Shown: positions 48,152-60,293, counted from the stretch's first letter. The stretch is 64,000 nucleotides of DNA from Carallia brachiata (GCA_021464245.1 JADCRB010000068.1:561427-625426); one strand, 5' to 3'. Made by a program: numbers and translations. The notes: generated by a model from the sequence alone, not told the origin.

Positions 48152-48417
48152 GGTTGATTGTTAGCTCGTGCAGATGGCATAGTAAAGTTGGAAATGAGGG
48201 GATTATCAAACTTGAGATCTGAGCTCTATCATATGATTGATTTTTCCATTCTTTCTAATTTATCTATTTAGGGCCTTTTAGGTATGTGTTGACTAGTTAT
48301 GTGTTTTTCAATATGGTCTGCTAGCTCGTTGTCAAGGCATTGTTGCATGCTACCTAAGTCACAAGTTTCTCACGCTGTGTGCACTTGTCTTGAACTGTAT
48401 TTCCCTTCTTAACGATG

Positions 48418-48423
48418 AATAAA
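48418..48423 (+). terminator. Polyadenylation signal of the ZIP gene
   Basis: AATAAA about 270 bases after the stop codon, the usual distance for a plant gene. Confidence 0.5.
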
Positions 48424-48734
48424 ATGCTTCTCTACTTATGAAAAAGGAAAAAGGAGAAGGAACATTCTGCTATCGACTTTTCATGGTCCTAAAGTCCAAT
48501 TAATTGGATGCTGTGAGTTGGATAGATGACCATTTTTATTTTTTTTTTCGAGGTCCACTGATCGGATCAAACACTTCTGCGGTGAATTAAACATTTTTGT
48601 CATTATTATTTTTTGCAATGTCTCTTGGTTTGTTTGGGCTTCAACAAATTATTGTTTGGCTTTAATAAATCATATACCAATATAAAAAGTTGCATAAAAT
48701 AAATAAAACCGTTACGTATTATATATATGGCACT

Positions 48735-48944
48735 GTTATATTTCCAGAGGAAAATATGCCTGAAAAACGCCCAAATACAACTGATCGGATTTAATGTGCA
48801 ACTGACTGAATTATAAGTGCAACTAAATATAAGAAAAATTTCTTTTTATATTTAATTGCACATGAAATCCAATCAGTTGTACATTGAATTCGACTGATTG
48901 CATTCAAGCGCATTTTCAGACATTCTTTTATCTGAAAATATAAC
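48735..48944. mobile_element. Short foldback MITE
   Basis: GTTATATTTCCAGAGGAAAA at the left pairs with the inverted right end (TTATCTGAAAATATAAC). CAACTGATCGGATTTAATGT pairs with AAATCCAATCAGTTG. About 210 bp, non-coding. Confidence 0.6.
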
Positions 48945-49529
48945 TTTTTCCTATATTAAAACCTTTGCTTTTTGTCCTAAAATTGTTGCTTGTTGTATTA
49001 AAACTGTTGCTTATTGTCTTAAAACCACAACTTATTCTCTCAAACCCCTATACAATGACAAAATGCCTATTTGAGAACTGCTGCATATTTCCCACCACTT
49101 CGTAAAGACAATACGCTTATTGTAAACCACTACATATTTTCTACAAATGGCTGCATAGAAGACTCACTTGTTTTTCAAAACCGCTGCAATAGTTCAAATC
49201 GTAATCGTTAGATAAGACACTTCAAAACCACAGCGTCAACCTAAAAAAAAAACAGTCGCCATTGATCACTTTATCGCTGCCTAATTAAAAGAATTTATGC
49301 AACACTTTTATCTTCATTGTAATAACCTTGAAAATCACTGATAAGGATAATTGTAGTGGCCTTAAAATATGGCAGTAGGAAAATCTCTGCATTAGATAAT
49401 ATGCAGCAGTTTTAGACGATTATTCAGCGGTCAATTACTGTATAGTCCCAGTTTTGGCCTAGTGAGTGCAATTTCATTTCCAACAAACAAAAAAGAGATT
49501 GCATTTTTTTGTTCAACATATCCACTGCT
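48945..49529. other. Spacer, no gene recognised
   Basis: Contains repeated 'aaaaccgctgca / aaaccactacat' words between 49000 and 49250. No gene was seen. Confidence 0.4.
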
Positions 49530-49546
49530 ACATTTCAAAAAATTGG

Positions 49547-51256
49547 TTTCAATTTGTGAGGAATTGGACAAAATCACCCAGAGATTTATCTGGTCTTCAG
49601 ATTATGAGAAGGGGGGTATTCACTTGGTTTCTTGGGATGAGGTGTCAAGACCCAAACTAGAAGGTGGTTTAGGTTTGCGACAACCAAGGTACAATAACAT
49701 TGTTATGCTGGGAAAGCTAGGATGGGAGCTACTGGGTGATAGTACGAAGACTTGGGCTCAAGTATTAAGGAATAAATATTTATTGGCTTCGAACAATAGC
49801 AATGGTTGTCCATCAACAGCTTCTTACACTTGGAAGGCCATTCACAAGAGTTTCAATAATTTGGAAGAGGCGTATGGCTTTAGAATTGGCAATGGTTCAA
49901 GAGTATCGTTGTGGCATGACAAGTGGGCGCTTCCAACCCCACTTTCTTCATTGGTACATCAAATCCACCCACTTGAATTGGAGGCACGGGTGGATTATAT
50001 CATACAAAATGGATCATGGCAAGTAGATCACTTGCAAACTCACCTGCCTCAGACATTCGCAATCTAATCTGTGGGGTATCGTTGCCTCACCATTCACTAG
50101 TGGAGGACTTATTGATGTGGACAGCTAGTCCTACCGGTGTCTACACTACCTGTTCAGCTTACCAATAGCTGTCTAAAAGAGGTCCCCAAGATGTAACCTC
50201 TAGTGCGTGGAAATAACTTTGGAAGCTTAAAGCCCCACAAAATTCAAGACTTTTTTGTGACTGGTCTTCAAAGGGAAATTACTTACTAATGTGGAGTGCT
50301 ACCGGCGTAAGTTGGCGGATAATTTTTATTGCACCAGATGTTGTTTGGAGCCAGAAACCATTTTACATATTCTCTGCGATTGCTCTCAGGCTAGACCTGT
50401 TTGGGAGGGTCTTTTTGGCGAAAATGTCCCACAAATGTTCTTTCAATTTTTCTTGGAAGAGTGGTTATCTACCTTTTTAAAAGGTAACGTTAAGTCTGGT
50501 TATCTCAATGATTAGGGAGTTTTGTTTGTTTGTGGCTGTTGGATATTATGGCTTACGCGTAATGAAGAACTTTTTCAAGGGGTAAGAAGAAGCTCTTATT
50601 ACCACCAGCAACAGATTCGGTACCTGTGCATCGATGTTTCTGCCAGTTTTAGTCCTCTTGGTTCTAATGTTATCCATCCTACCAGGATTGTGTCTTGGGT
50701 ACCACCCCCAATAGGTTGTGTTAAACTTAATACGGACGGTAGCGCTCAAGGCAACCTAGGGAAGGCTGGCTTTGGCGGTCTTTTGAGAGACTCAAATGGC
50801 ATTTGGCAAGGGGGTTTCATGGGTTCTGCAGGGTATACTACAAACATGGTTGCTGAACTAATAGGTATTAGATGTGGTCTTGAATTTAGTTGGGAGAAGG
50901 GACAACGTAACATAATTGTGGAGACTGATTCTCTTAAGGCATTGCACTTGCTCTCTAATTAGAGTCAAACGGGCTTATCACATCCTTGTCTGGATTGCTT
51001 ATAGACATCCGTCTTTACAAAGTAGAGATTGGTCGGTGAATATGAAACATGTTCTACGTGAAGCTAATTTTTGTGCTGATTTCTTAGCGAAGAGTGGGGC
51101 TTCTTATGACATTGGTGAGACGTTGTTGGATTGCCCGCAATCGGGATTGAGGAATTTGCTTGATGGGGACCGCTATGGTGCCTCGTTTCTTAGAAGATAA
51201 TTTGTTTTATTGTTATTTCTTTTCTGTTACTTCATTTGCACCAAAAAAAAAAAAAA
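49547..51256 (+). mobile_element. 5'-truncated LINE (reverse transcriptase tail, zf-RVT, RNase H)
   Basis: A non-LTR retrotransposon fragment inserted with a 17-bp target duplication, ACATTTCAAAAAATTGG, at 49530-49546 and 51256-51272. It ends in a poly(A) run (51243-51256). It starts inside the C-terminal part of reverse transcriptase (EELDKITQRFIWSS, GGIHLVSWDEV, GGLGLRQPRYNN). Next comes the zinc-binding zf-RVT region (FYCTRCCLEPETILHILCDC) and an RNase H domain with Asp in NTDGSAQGN, Glu in MVAELIGI, Asp in VETDSLKAL and Asp in EANFCADFLAK. In-frame stops and shifts (near 50065, 50169, 50516 and 50960) show it is dead. The sequence before 49547 that stays open is host DNA. Confidence 0.92.
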
Positions 51257-51272
51257 CATTTCAAAAAATTGG

Positions 51273-51893
51273 ACTTTTATCTCATAATGATAAAAGGTTT
51301 GAAGGAAGTTCCTAATGCCAAAGATCATCAAGGCAGAACACACGACTTATAGCATAGGAAAACCCATTTTAGTCAATTTATTACAAATGAATCCACAAAT
51401 ATATGAGAAGAAGAGTACAAGGCACGGTTGGCTCAACTTAAAAAATATTAGAAAAGACGCATGGGATTCAAACGACAATCTTTATGAAAAAGAGAAACGG
51501 TTAAATTCTTAATAATTGTTATTTCCAAAACAATAACGAGGTATCTGCTGTACGTTATGGAAATGACAATCACACAAGCCATAATTGCTTGCACGAAATG
51601 ATAAATAATCGAAGTCATTATAGTTTGGCGCATAGAAAAATAGCATCAAGCAGAAAGAAAGGTGGGAAAATGACCTCTTGAAGTTACTCTACTTTCCCTT
51701 TTGTAAAATGGTAATATGGCCGTACGTGTGGCATGTCGCAACAAGCCCTTCCAATCGTCGGGATCCTATGGATGATCCTGTTCCGTCTTGACGATTGAAC
51801 TTTGGATGGATCGAGAAGTGCTCTATTTTCAATGTGTATGTATTGTATAATAATAATAAGAGAGTTTAGGTTAATTAGGGATAGAGAAAAAGT
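51273..51893. other. Spacer, no gene recognised
   Basis: Mixed composition. The frames at 51315-51512, 51448-51633 and 51684-51923 have no recognisable features. Confidence 0.4.
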
Positions 51894-52158
51894 AGGTGGC
51901 CATAAATATTGGTGGCCGAACAATTTTTAGACTCATGTTTTGTACAATAAATATATATTTTGTATAACTATATTAATAAAAAAATGATACGAAAAATTAT
52001 TACTATTGTTTTTCGATTCACATTTTCTGAATACGCGAAAAATTATTACTATTGTTTTTCGATTCACATTTTCTGAATACGGTTGCACAAAATATATATT
52101 TTGTTATACAAATCAAACAATATCTAAATGCTATATGACCACCTAAATGTGGCCACCT
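51894..52158. mobile_element. Possible MITE with AGGTGGCC ends
   Basis: AGGTGGCCATAAATATTGG on the left faces ACCTAAATGTGGCCACCT on the right. Inner segments around 'aatatatattttgtat' also pair. The target duplication is not clear. Confidence 0.4.
51991..52082. repeat. 46-bp tandem duplication
   Basis: Two copies (51991-52036 and 52037-52082) that start GAAAAATTATTACTATTG and differ only at the last base. Confidence 0.97.
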
Positions 52159-52332
52159 AATAGAACCCTTAGGATATAACTCTAGGGGAAATGTTAGACC
52201 CCTACAATTATGACCCGACAATTGCCCGATTGACCAAAGGACGAGCCACTAAAAGACAAAATTGAGTTTAGAAAATTATGGAAAATTCACACTAGGTTAT
52301 AAGATTTGTAAAAAAGAATATAATTTATAAAA

Positions 52333-52875
52333 ATGACAATAATTGAGAAATTTGGAGAATTTTTGGCCTTATTAAATTTCATAAATGAATATCATATAAA
52401 TAGAATTATTGTCGAAATTAATGACTAGATTAGAGCTGATTATGATAATCAAGTAAATTATCAAATTCCTGAAACTTTAAAAGAAACTTAGAAAAGAGAG
52501 CAATTGTTAATAGATATTAGAAATTCTTTGGAAATTAAGAACACAAGTGCTGAACCACCTAGAAGGACCTCAATAAATGTAATTAAATTATTAGAAGACC
52601 TAGTGGAATTAGATGATATGAATATTATTCAACATATTAAAGAATCTAGGAAAGAACTGAGAATGATAAATAAGAATATAATAGAACTATATAATAGACT
52701 AAACGACGAAGTAATTAGTATAGAATACGCTCTTGATCAAGTCCTAATAGTTGGAATTGGAGCTAAATTGATAAATGTAAATGTAATTAAACAGATAATG
52801 GAAACTAATAATGAGAAAGAAATAGAAGAATTAATTGCAAAATTAAATTATCAGAAAAAGAAGAAGTATTTATGA
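52333..52875 (+). pseudogene. Decayed Ile/Asn/Lys-rich reading frame, origin unknown
   Basis: One frame runs from an ATG at 52333 to a stop at 52873-52875, interrupted by two in-frame TAGs (near 52426 and 52489). The last 123 codons (from 52504) are open. The product (MTIIEKFGEFLALLN, then ELDDMNIIQHIKESRKEL and VIKQIMETNNEKEIEELIAK) is strongly charged and looks helical or coiled-coil. It is not recognised. The frame ahead of it, near 52235, reads RLTKGRATKRQN, like basic linkers in Ty3/gypsy polyproteins, so a transposon origin is the simplest view. An integrated viral fragment is another possibility. Confidence 0.4.
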
Positions 52876-52904
52876 ATGAACAAACAGAAAGCAATAATGA
52901 AACC

Positions 52905-53410
52905 CCCAAAAGTAAACTCTTGTTTTGTATGAGTATAAAAGGCGAAAAGTTCAATAACAAAGACGACTCATGCCTTGTATGAGTATAAAAGGCGACAACT
53001 CAACAACAAAACAAACTCTTTGTTGCACGAATATAAAAGGTGAGACGACAACAACAAACAAAGCAAACTTTTAGCTCGCACGACTATAAAAAACGAGACA
53101 GCAACAACAACAATAAAATCAGACTCCTAAATCGTACGAGTATAAAAAGTAAGACGACAACAACAACAAAACCAAACTCTTAGCTCGCACAAGTATAAAA
53201 GGCGAGACATCACCAACAAAATAAGATCCTGTCCTGTATGAAAATAAACTCTGAACAGCTCAAAAATAAAAAAATGAAAACTTAGTCCAATACTCATGGC
53301 TTACATAAGTATAAACTGTGAATGACCCAAAAATAAAAAATCAAACCACTATAAAACTCCTGACTCGCATGATACTGTGAACGGCCAAAAAATAAAAAGT
53401 GATCGCGAGT
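52905..53410. repeat. Degenerate tandem repeat, period about 55-65 bp
   Basis: Eight or so units of the pattern 'actc..gc(acg)agtataaaa(g)gcgag' followed by 'acaacaacaaaac' and AACTC. Clear units begin near 52914, 52975, 53027, 53088, 53147 and 53196; units after 53230 are more diverged. A related pair occurs at 35590-35745. Confidence 0.8.
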
Positions 53411-54189
53411 TTGAGGTGAGAATGTAGATCATCATTTCAACCTCAACCTTTTCTTCCATACCTCAAACTTTTACTCTTCTTTCAACAAGAAAGATGAGAC
53501 TAGCTGCAAGGTGTCAAATCATGGGAAATGATAGGTTACCATGCACCAGGAGGCAACCAAATCTAGCGTAATTGCAACTCTTGGAGAGCTTGTTCCACAA
53601 CGATAGTTCTCTTCCCAAATCATCACAAATCTCCTAACTCACTACACGATTGCAGTTGTATGGGGCAGTAGAGACAAGGAGTGTATATTTCTTATTTCAA
53701 AACTGGAGGAATAGGGAGAGATCAATACAAAGTGCTGCCTCCACAGTACAACTTGTTTTCACCACCTCCATTGTCCCTATTGTTGATCCCACCAATGCTG
53801 GTTCATCCTTAAATAAGGTTACGGGTCCTAACTCTACCACTGCAATGATCACTCAAGGCTATTTCAACCAAAATCACAACTTGTTACACTACACATATTG
53901 GTTTGGGAGGTTTTGCTCTTTATTATACGGAGCCTCAGATGCTAACTAGAGATTCACCCTTTATTGGTACTTTAACCTAGGAGGAAACCTTATCCCAATA
54001 AGAAGCTAATCCGACGGGACTCTTTCTCTTTTTCTGGTAGACCCAAGTGATGTTTATTGGCAAGCGAGTTCCAATAGCAGTGATGCTACTAGCATGCCAA
54101 ATGAAGACTTAATTGACTTAGAGCTTCACCTAAGGCCCCGCAAGGTCTGCCAACAAGGATAAGGTGCAATGATTTTTGTGGCACGTAGT
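53411..54189 (+). other. Unassigned segment, possibly gypsy internal sequence
   Basis: A less AT-rich segment with a 99-codon open stretch (53650-53949, containing LVFTTSIVPIVDPTNAGSS). I do not recognise it. Its position between the repeat block and the gypsy protease suggests gag-side or captured sequence. Confidence 0.3.
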
Positions 54190-57100
54190 ATTGCCTTGGT
54201 TAAAGAATATTCAAGTCAATATCCCTTTTGCAGAGTCGATAGCTCGGGTACTTGCTTATGTCAAATTTCTTAAAGAACAAAAAGAAACATGAGGAGAATG
54301 CCACAGTAGTCTTAACAGAGGAGTGTAGTGCGATCATTGAAAGTAAATTGTCTCCAAAGTTAAAGGATTTAGGGAGTTTCACTATACTATACGATTGGTA
54401 ATTTAGGCATTGAAAAATGTTTATGCGACTTAAGAGCAAGTATTAACTTAATATCTTTGTCTCTTTTCAAGAAATTGGGTATGGGAGGCTACAAGCCAAC
54501 CACAATGTCCCTGCATTTAGCTGATAAATTGGTGAAATATCTAATTAGCATCATTAAGGATGTAAAGGTAGAGAAATTCTACTTCCCGACTGACTTCTTA
54601 ATCTTTGAGATGGACGAGGACGTCGAGATCCCCATCATCTTAGAGAGACCATTTTCAGCCATTTGTAAGGTTCTTATTGATGAAGAGTAAAGAAAGCTAA
54701 CATTTAGGGTAGGCAAAAAAGAGCATGTATTCAACGTATTCAAAACATTGAAGAGTCCATCAATAGATGAAACATGCTATATGATAAAAACATCGAAGCC
54801 ACCTAAAGAGGACCCGAAGAGCACATATATTGACTTGGGAATGGCTCTCGAGGTATAATATGAGAAACATCCTCTTGGATATGTTGATCAATTAAAGCCA
54901 AGCCCAATACTTTCCATTGTAAAGCCAATTCCTTTAAAACTCAAGTAGCATTCTCTTTCTATGAAGAATAGTCTTTTGAAAGGTGACATTAAGGAGGAAG
55001 AGAAAGTTTTCCTCTACAATGCCTATAGTGGGACATTCCCATAAAAGCGCAAGAGGAAGAAATTATTAGGAACATTCATAGCTCGCAAGGTATATCCCCA
55101 TGGAGCAGTTGATATTTAGAGCGAGAAGTATAGAATAATCAAAGTCAATGGGGGTAATTTAAGACCTCATCCTCTTAATCATCCTCTTAAACTCAACCAA
55201 AGAACATCTAGTTAGAGATGTTAAATCGAACGCTTATTGAGAAGCAACCCAATCTTTATTTTAATAGTTTTAAATTTTTAGATTTTCTTTCATTTTACTT
55301 GTTGTTTGTCTTTTTTTTTTTTGTAGGTCCATGAGAAAGATCGAGACGCGTTCACTATTTTTCAAAGGGAATATCAAATCGGTCATCAATCAAGGAGTTT
55401 TCTTTACCCTCATCTTTCATTTTAATTTTTGAATGCATTTTATTTTAAGTGTGGGGTGGAATTTGGATTTAGCAATGTTTATTTTGAATGGTAATTATGT
55501 GTTTAATATTTTCAAGTTTTGATGCATAAATATTTATTAAATATTAAGTGCATAATTATGTTATTTAATTACTAGGTTCCTCAAAATTTTTGCAATTTTT
55601 TTTGTGTTAATTATGAATATTTTTGAATTTTTGTATACTAATTTTTAGTTGATGAGCATAAATTTAGAACTTTAAATTGAATTAGATTTAGTATAAGAAA
55701 TTAAAAATTTTGGATGTGAATGGTTTTGTTGAAAAAGAAATTGGATGTTGGCTGATGGGCTTTGAAAAAAAGAAAAAAAAAAGGAACAAAAAAAAGGGAC
55801 CAAGCCCAATCAAGAACTGGACTTAGTCCGATTGATTTCTATAAAGGGGGTACAAAACTGGTCTGGGCTCGCTTAAGGTCCGGACCAGGCACGAACTTGT
55901 TCTGTTCAAAAAAAAAAAAGGAAAGTGAGGTTGACAAGGTTGACCGGTTGACTGATCAAACTGGTCATATCCAGTCAAAATTCATCTTTTCTTTTAAAAA
56001 AAATCTTTTTACTTTTCTTACACTCTCTCACTTCTCTTCTCTTATTTTTTTCTTTCTTTCTTCTCTTTTCTCTTATTTTATCCTTTATTTTTATCTTCTT
56101 CTATTCTCTCTGTCTCTCTCTCTCCTTTTTTATTTATTTATCTTTCCTATTCTTTAATAGTTATTCTTTCTCTTCTTCTTTTATTTATTTCTTTTGTCCC
56201 AACCCAATTTTCTTTTTTTTTTTTTCTTTTTTTTCTTTTTAGTTTATTTTATTCTATCTTTCATTGTTTAATTATTTCTTTTTCTTTTTATTTTCATCAA
56301 AACCCCAACAATTTTTTTCTCTACAAACTTCACTCCTTATAAATCTCTCACTCACCCAATATGTAATTTTTTTAAATTCCAACATACCCACTTTTTAACC
56401 ACCCATAACCTCTTTATTTTTCATTACACTTTATTTTTTATTACCCATATCATCTTTTATTTTTTTTTCACATTAATTTTTAAAAATTGTAAAATCACCT
56501 TTGAGTTAGTTTTTCAAGCTTTAAAATTAATTTGAGCAATTGCTCAAAATTTCTAATTTATGATTAGGTTTTTGGTGCATACTTCTATTGAACAACGAGT
56601 TAGAATTTTACTTAATTTTGTGCTTTAATTGAATAATTTAGTGTTGAAATTAACTGGGTTGTTGCAATTTGATTGGGATGATACTTTAGTTAAAGTGTGA
56701 GGGTGTTTCTTTTAATATGAAGTTATTATTTTTGGACCTTTTTTTTTGTTTTCTCTTTTAGACTTCATAGGACTAGTTGAGTAGGATTAGAATTTTTCGT
56801 GTGGAAGTGTGATGTCTTCTTAGCGCTCTTAATGTACTTATTGTTTCCTTTCTCCTATGATTTTTGTAAATGTTTCGGCGACTATACAGTTGATGAGTGA
56901 GGAAAGAAAATGGACCGTAGCATACAATCCTTTCCTTCATATATTTAGGAAGTTTCGCTTTCTTTTTTTATTTTATTTTGTTTTCACAATATTGAGGACA
57001 ATATTGGATAAGTGTGGGGAAGAGTCTTATTCTGGATTTTCGCACTTTAATTGCTAATTTTTGTGAGTTTGCATAATTTTATATGAATTGTACTTGAATT

Positions 57101-57938
57101 TCGTTTGAGTTGAGTTTTTGAACGCTGATGTAAATGCATGCAAAGTTGGTTTTCGAGTATTATTTGACATTAGCTAGTCAAGATGGTTAATAGTGAACTT
57201 GTTGGCCACTTAAAAAATTTTTCGTTTCTAATTTAATTTTAAAGTTGTGTGATGATCTTTTAGAGAAAGATACTAGTTTTTAGAGATCTTTATGTAGTTT
57301 TTAATTATGTACACTCATTTAAAGGACTTGAACAAAAGTTATTTTCTCTTATTTTCAAAATTTTGTAGATATGATTTAGGAATTAGAAAAACAAAAGAAA
57401 AAAATATAGATCAAATTAAATAAAGAGGCTCAAAGTTATTAATTAATCTACTTCGCTATTTTGGGTTACTGAGTAACTAGGAGTCTGCATTACAATTGTT
57501 GATTTTCACGTCAAAAAGTAGCTTGAATTATGAGTATGCAAAGTAATCTAAATGTCTGACTTATGAAAAGTAATTGGGTCCCGACACCCCAAATGATGGT
57601 ATTCATGTCAAAAAGTAAGTAAATATTTTGAGAAAAATATTACAGTCTCTAATACAATGAATAAAAAAAATTGAAATAATAAAATCCTATTGATCCTCGT
57701 TGTGGTTTTATATTCATAAGAGGAGAAGATATTTTTTCTTAGACTTTAGATGAGTGTGTGATACTTTCTACATGAAGGTAGCTAAGTGTTATCATTGATC
57801 AATGAAGGGTTCTTGTACACAATTACTCAATTTACAACTTCTTTTGTAGTGAACGATGGCATTGTTCTTGTACTGTTATGTGATCTTTTTTATGCTTAAT
57901 TACTTGAGGACAAACCATAGTTCAAGTATGAAGAAATT
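54190..57938 (+). mobile_element. Decayed Ty3/gypsy (Athila-like) internal region
   Basis: 54290-54760 encodes a retroviral-type aspartic protease region: ECSAIIESKLSPKLKDLGSF, CDLRASINLISLSLFKKLG, FEMDEDVEIPIILERPF and KVLIDEE. The usual DLGAS active-site motif reads DLRAS, so the enzyme would be dead. There are stops and at least one shift (near 54390). 55010-55170 resembles the end of a gypsy polyprotein (LFNAYSGTFP-like, then RKVYPHGAVDI and VNGGNLRPHP). Most of reverse transcriptase and integrase is missing between them. The rest to 57938 is the long non-coding region before a 3' LTR, with 'aagtgtggggtggaa'- and 'aagtgtggggaag'-type words and a large CT-rich stretch at 55980-56300. Confidence 0.75.
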
Positions 57939-58864
57939 TGATAGGCCCAATATTTGCATCGGTATTACATATAATTTTGTGTTTAATTTGTTATTTTACA
58001 TTTTGTAGGACAAAAGAATGCAAAAAGAAGTAATTGGGACATCAACTTAGTGCTATTCGGGCATATTATAACTTCTTCTACACAAGTAGAAATTGTGTGA
58101 TTCTTGAACCAAATCAAAGTTAAGAGATAGAGTTACAACTTTGCTGTACTTTAGAATAAAGAATCTAGCCTAGCTTGGGATTAAATTAATAGTTTTCATG
58201 AATGATTTTTTGTTTTTTGGATTAATATTATTACCTGCTAAAGACTTGAATTTAATTTGTCTATCTTGAGCTCCATATTAATTTATAATTGGCTACCATA
58301 AAAGTAGTCTTTGAGTTATGTCAAAATTTTGAGAGATGAGACATTAACCGTGCACTGTGTAGAAAAACATGCAAATTTTGAGATTAGGAGACAAGAGATT
58401 TGAATGATGCCAATTGTTTCTTAATTTTAATAGGCTTAACTTATTTTCATATGAGTTTGAGAAAAGATCGCAAGTATATTAAATATGACTTAATTGCTCG
58501 GGAGGAGTGAAAGCTAAAATAGCATAAACGACGTTAAAATTACGAAACTCATGAAACTAATATAGTTTGCCCCTTATTAGATAAAATCCTAAGCTTTAGA
58601 TCCTTTTGACTCAAAGTAACCTCAACTTTATATTTCGTTTGCTAGTTTATTTTAGTTAATTTAAATTCTTCTATTTAATTGCTTCTGATTAGTTTTTAGA
58701 TCAATTTCGAATTCAGATATTCATTAAGCTTTAATTTAGTTTTAATTTAATTAATTTTCAAAAATTTTAGTTAGATTTGTTCCCTGTAGATTCAGCACAT
58801 GAAATACTTGCCAAGTTGTTATGACTATAATTGACCCTGTGCACTTGCAAGATTTACCTGATCA
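57939..58864 (+). mobile_element. 3' LTR of the gypsy element
   Basis: It begins TGATAGGCCCAATATTTGC just after a purine-rich stretch ('caagtatgaagaaatt') and ends around TTTACCTGATCA, so it has TG...CA borders and is about 926 bp. It matches the solo LTR at 36399 over several blocks. Confidence 0.65.
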
Positions 58865-60020
58865 CTCCTATTAGAGGTTCTCTCTTGAATTAGACCACAC
58901 ACACTATAGCCTTCCTCTCTAGACACTCAATCAATCAATTATAAACACTCAATTAATCATAAGTGGCATTAAAATATAGAATAAATATACATAATCTTAA
59001 TAATCTCAACATAAAGGACAAATATCACCAAGAAGAATTACATCGTATTTGTTACAATGTGAAAACTAAGGTGTAAATTGCTGGCGTCTCATCCTCTATT
59101 CCACACTAAATGATCAAATTTCTCATATCCGAGAACATTTTGAAAAAAATTCTTACGGTGAATACAAATTGGTACAAAGTTAAAATGTTTGTTCGCGACC
59201 TTCGTCCATGAGTGCTGTTATTAGCAAATGAACAAAAAAAAACTGCACATATGGCTGTCCAAAAATTAGCAAAGAATTATAGGAAGTATTTCTGAATTGC
59301 GCAAGTTAAACCTTGATTTCCAAAAGTAACCATGGTCTATCTATAAACTGCCTACCTTGGAGTCATTGACATTCATTCCTTTTCATAAGATTTTTTTGTT
59401 TTTAAATTTTCCACGGAATAAGCAAATTTCATTGAAAAACGAAAAGAATTTGGCAAAGTAAACAAGTTCGTGCTATAAGCCTTAGTGTGAGAATGTATCG
59501 TCCATAAATCATGGAAGAATATGAAGAAAAATTATATCTCATTTTCTATTCTTTGGTTTTTTGTGATACGATAGTGTGAAATAGAAAATTGCATATGCGC
59601 ATGTCAACAAATAGCAAAGAATGCAAGGAAGCAATTCTAAAGTTTGTAGGCCAAAAAATTATTTCAAATGAAAGCCAGAATGAACTGCCGAACACCAGCG
59701 AAAAATAAAAACTTTTATTCAATATGCATATATGGTCCATATGTTAGCTCGTTTCTTATTCTCTTTGACTACTTTTCTCTGTGCACAAAAGCACGTTTAT
59801 TATGAATCATGCAAGTGTAACCTTGCTTTCCTAAAGTAGCCAAGAATATGGATCCTTGGTCAGTTGGTCTATTGCATACCATTATATATTGGACTTGTAT
59901 ATGATCCTTTCAAACTTTCTTAATAATATTAATATTGATCACTTGCCCCCAAAAAAAAAAAAAAGATATATAGTCTATTCATAAACTGCCTAACTGGGAA
60001 GACTTTGAACCACCCAAATT
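58865..60020. other. Spacer with local duplication upstream of the peptide gene
   Basis: Segments near 59240-59370 recur near 59590-59640, 59810-59850 and 59970-60010 ('ctataaactgcctacctt' / 'cataaactgcctaactgg'; 'aacaaatagcaaagaatg' / 'aaaattagcaaagaatt'). No gene was seen. Confidence 0.4.
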
Positions 60021-60037
60021 GTGGAGAAGCAGAACAA

Positions 60038-60099
60038 GTCAACGCGGTTATTTTACGTGCGCGCCGCCTAGCACTAGATATATTTTCTACGGTTTGACC
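60038..60099 (+). promoter_or_regulatory. W-box and GCC-box cluster
   Basis: GTCAAC (60038-60043, a W-box core on the minus strand), ACGTGC (60055-60060), GCCGCC (60063-60068) and TTGACC (60094-60099) lie within 62 bases, 195-260 bases upstream of the small gene's ATG. These are binding sites for WRKY, bZIP and ERF factors. Function is inferred from motifs alone. Confidence 0.45.
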
Positions 60100-60293
60100 A
60101 TATTATTAGTTCAAGCCGCCATGAGTCCATGTCTGACGAGGGGACATTTTGAGTCACTGCTTTCCCTTGTGTTTGGTCGCATGTCTTACATTACTATATA
60201 GCTAGCAAATATAGGTAGATATCAAATTGCATAGAGCAGATCTCTGAATCACAACTAAATTGGGTAAGATCATCCCCATTCTCCACCCATAAT

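Noticed and set aside
49462..49546. Start of the 201-codon frame that runs into the LINE
   Set aside because: The target-site duplication places the element start at 49547. The upstream codons are host DNA in frame by chance.
55762..56157. 131-codon frame with a hydrophobic end
   Set aside because: It is created by poly(A) and CT-rich stretches in the gypsy non-coding region (repeated Phe/Leu/Ser).
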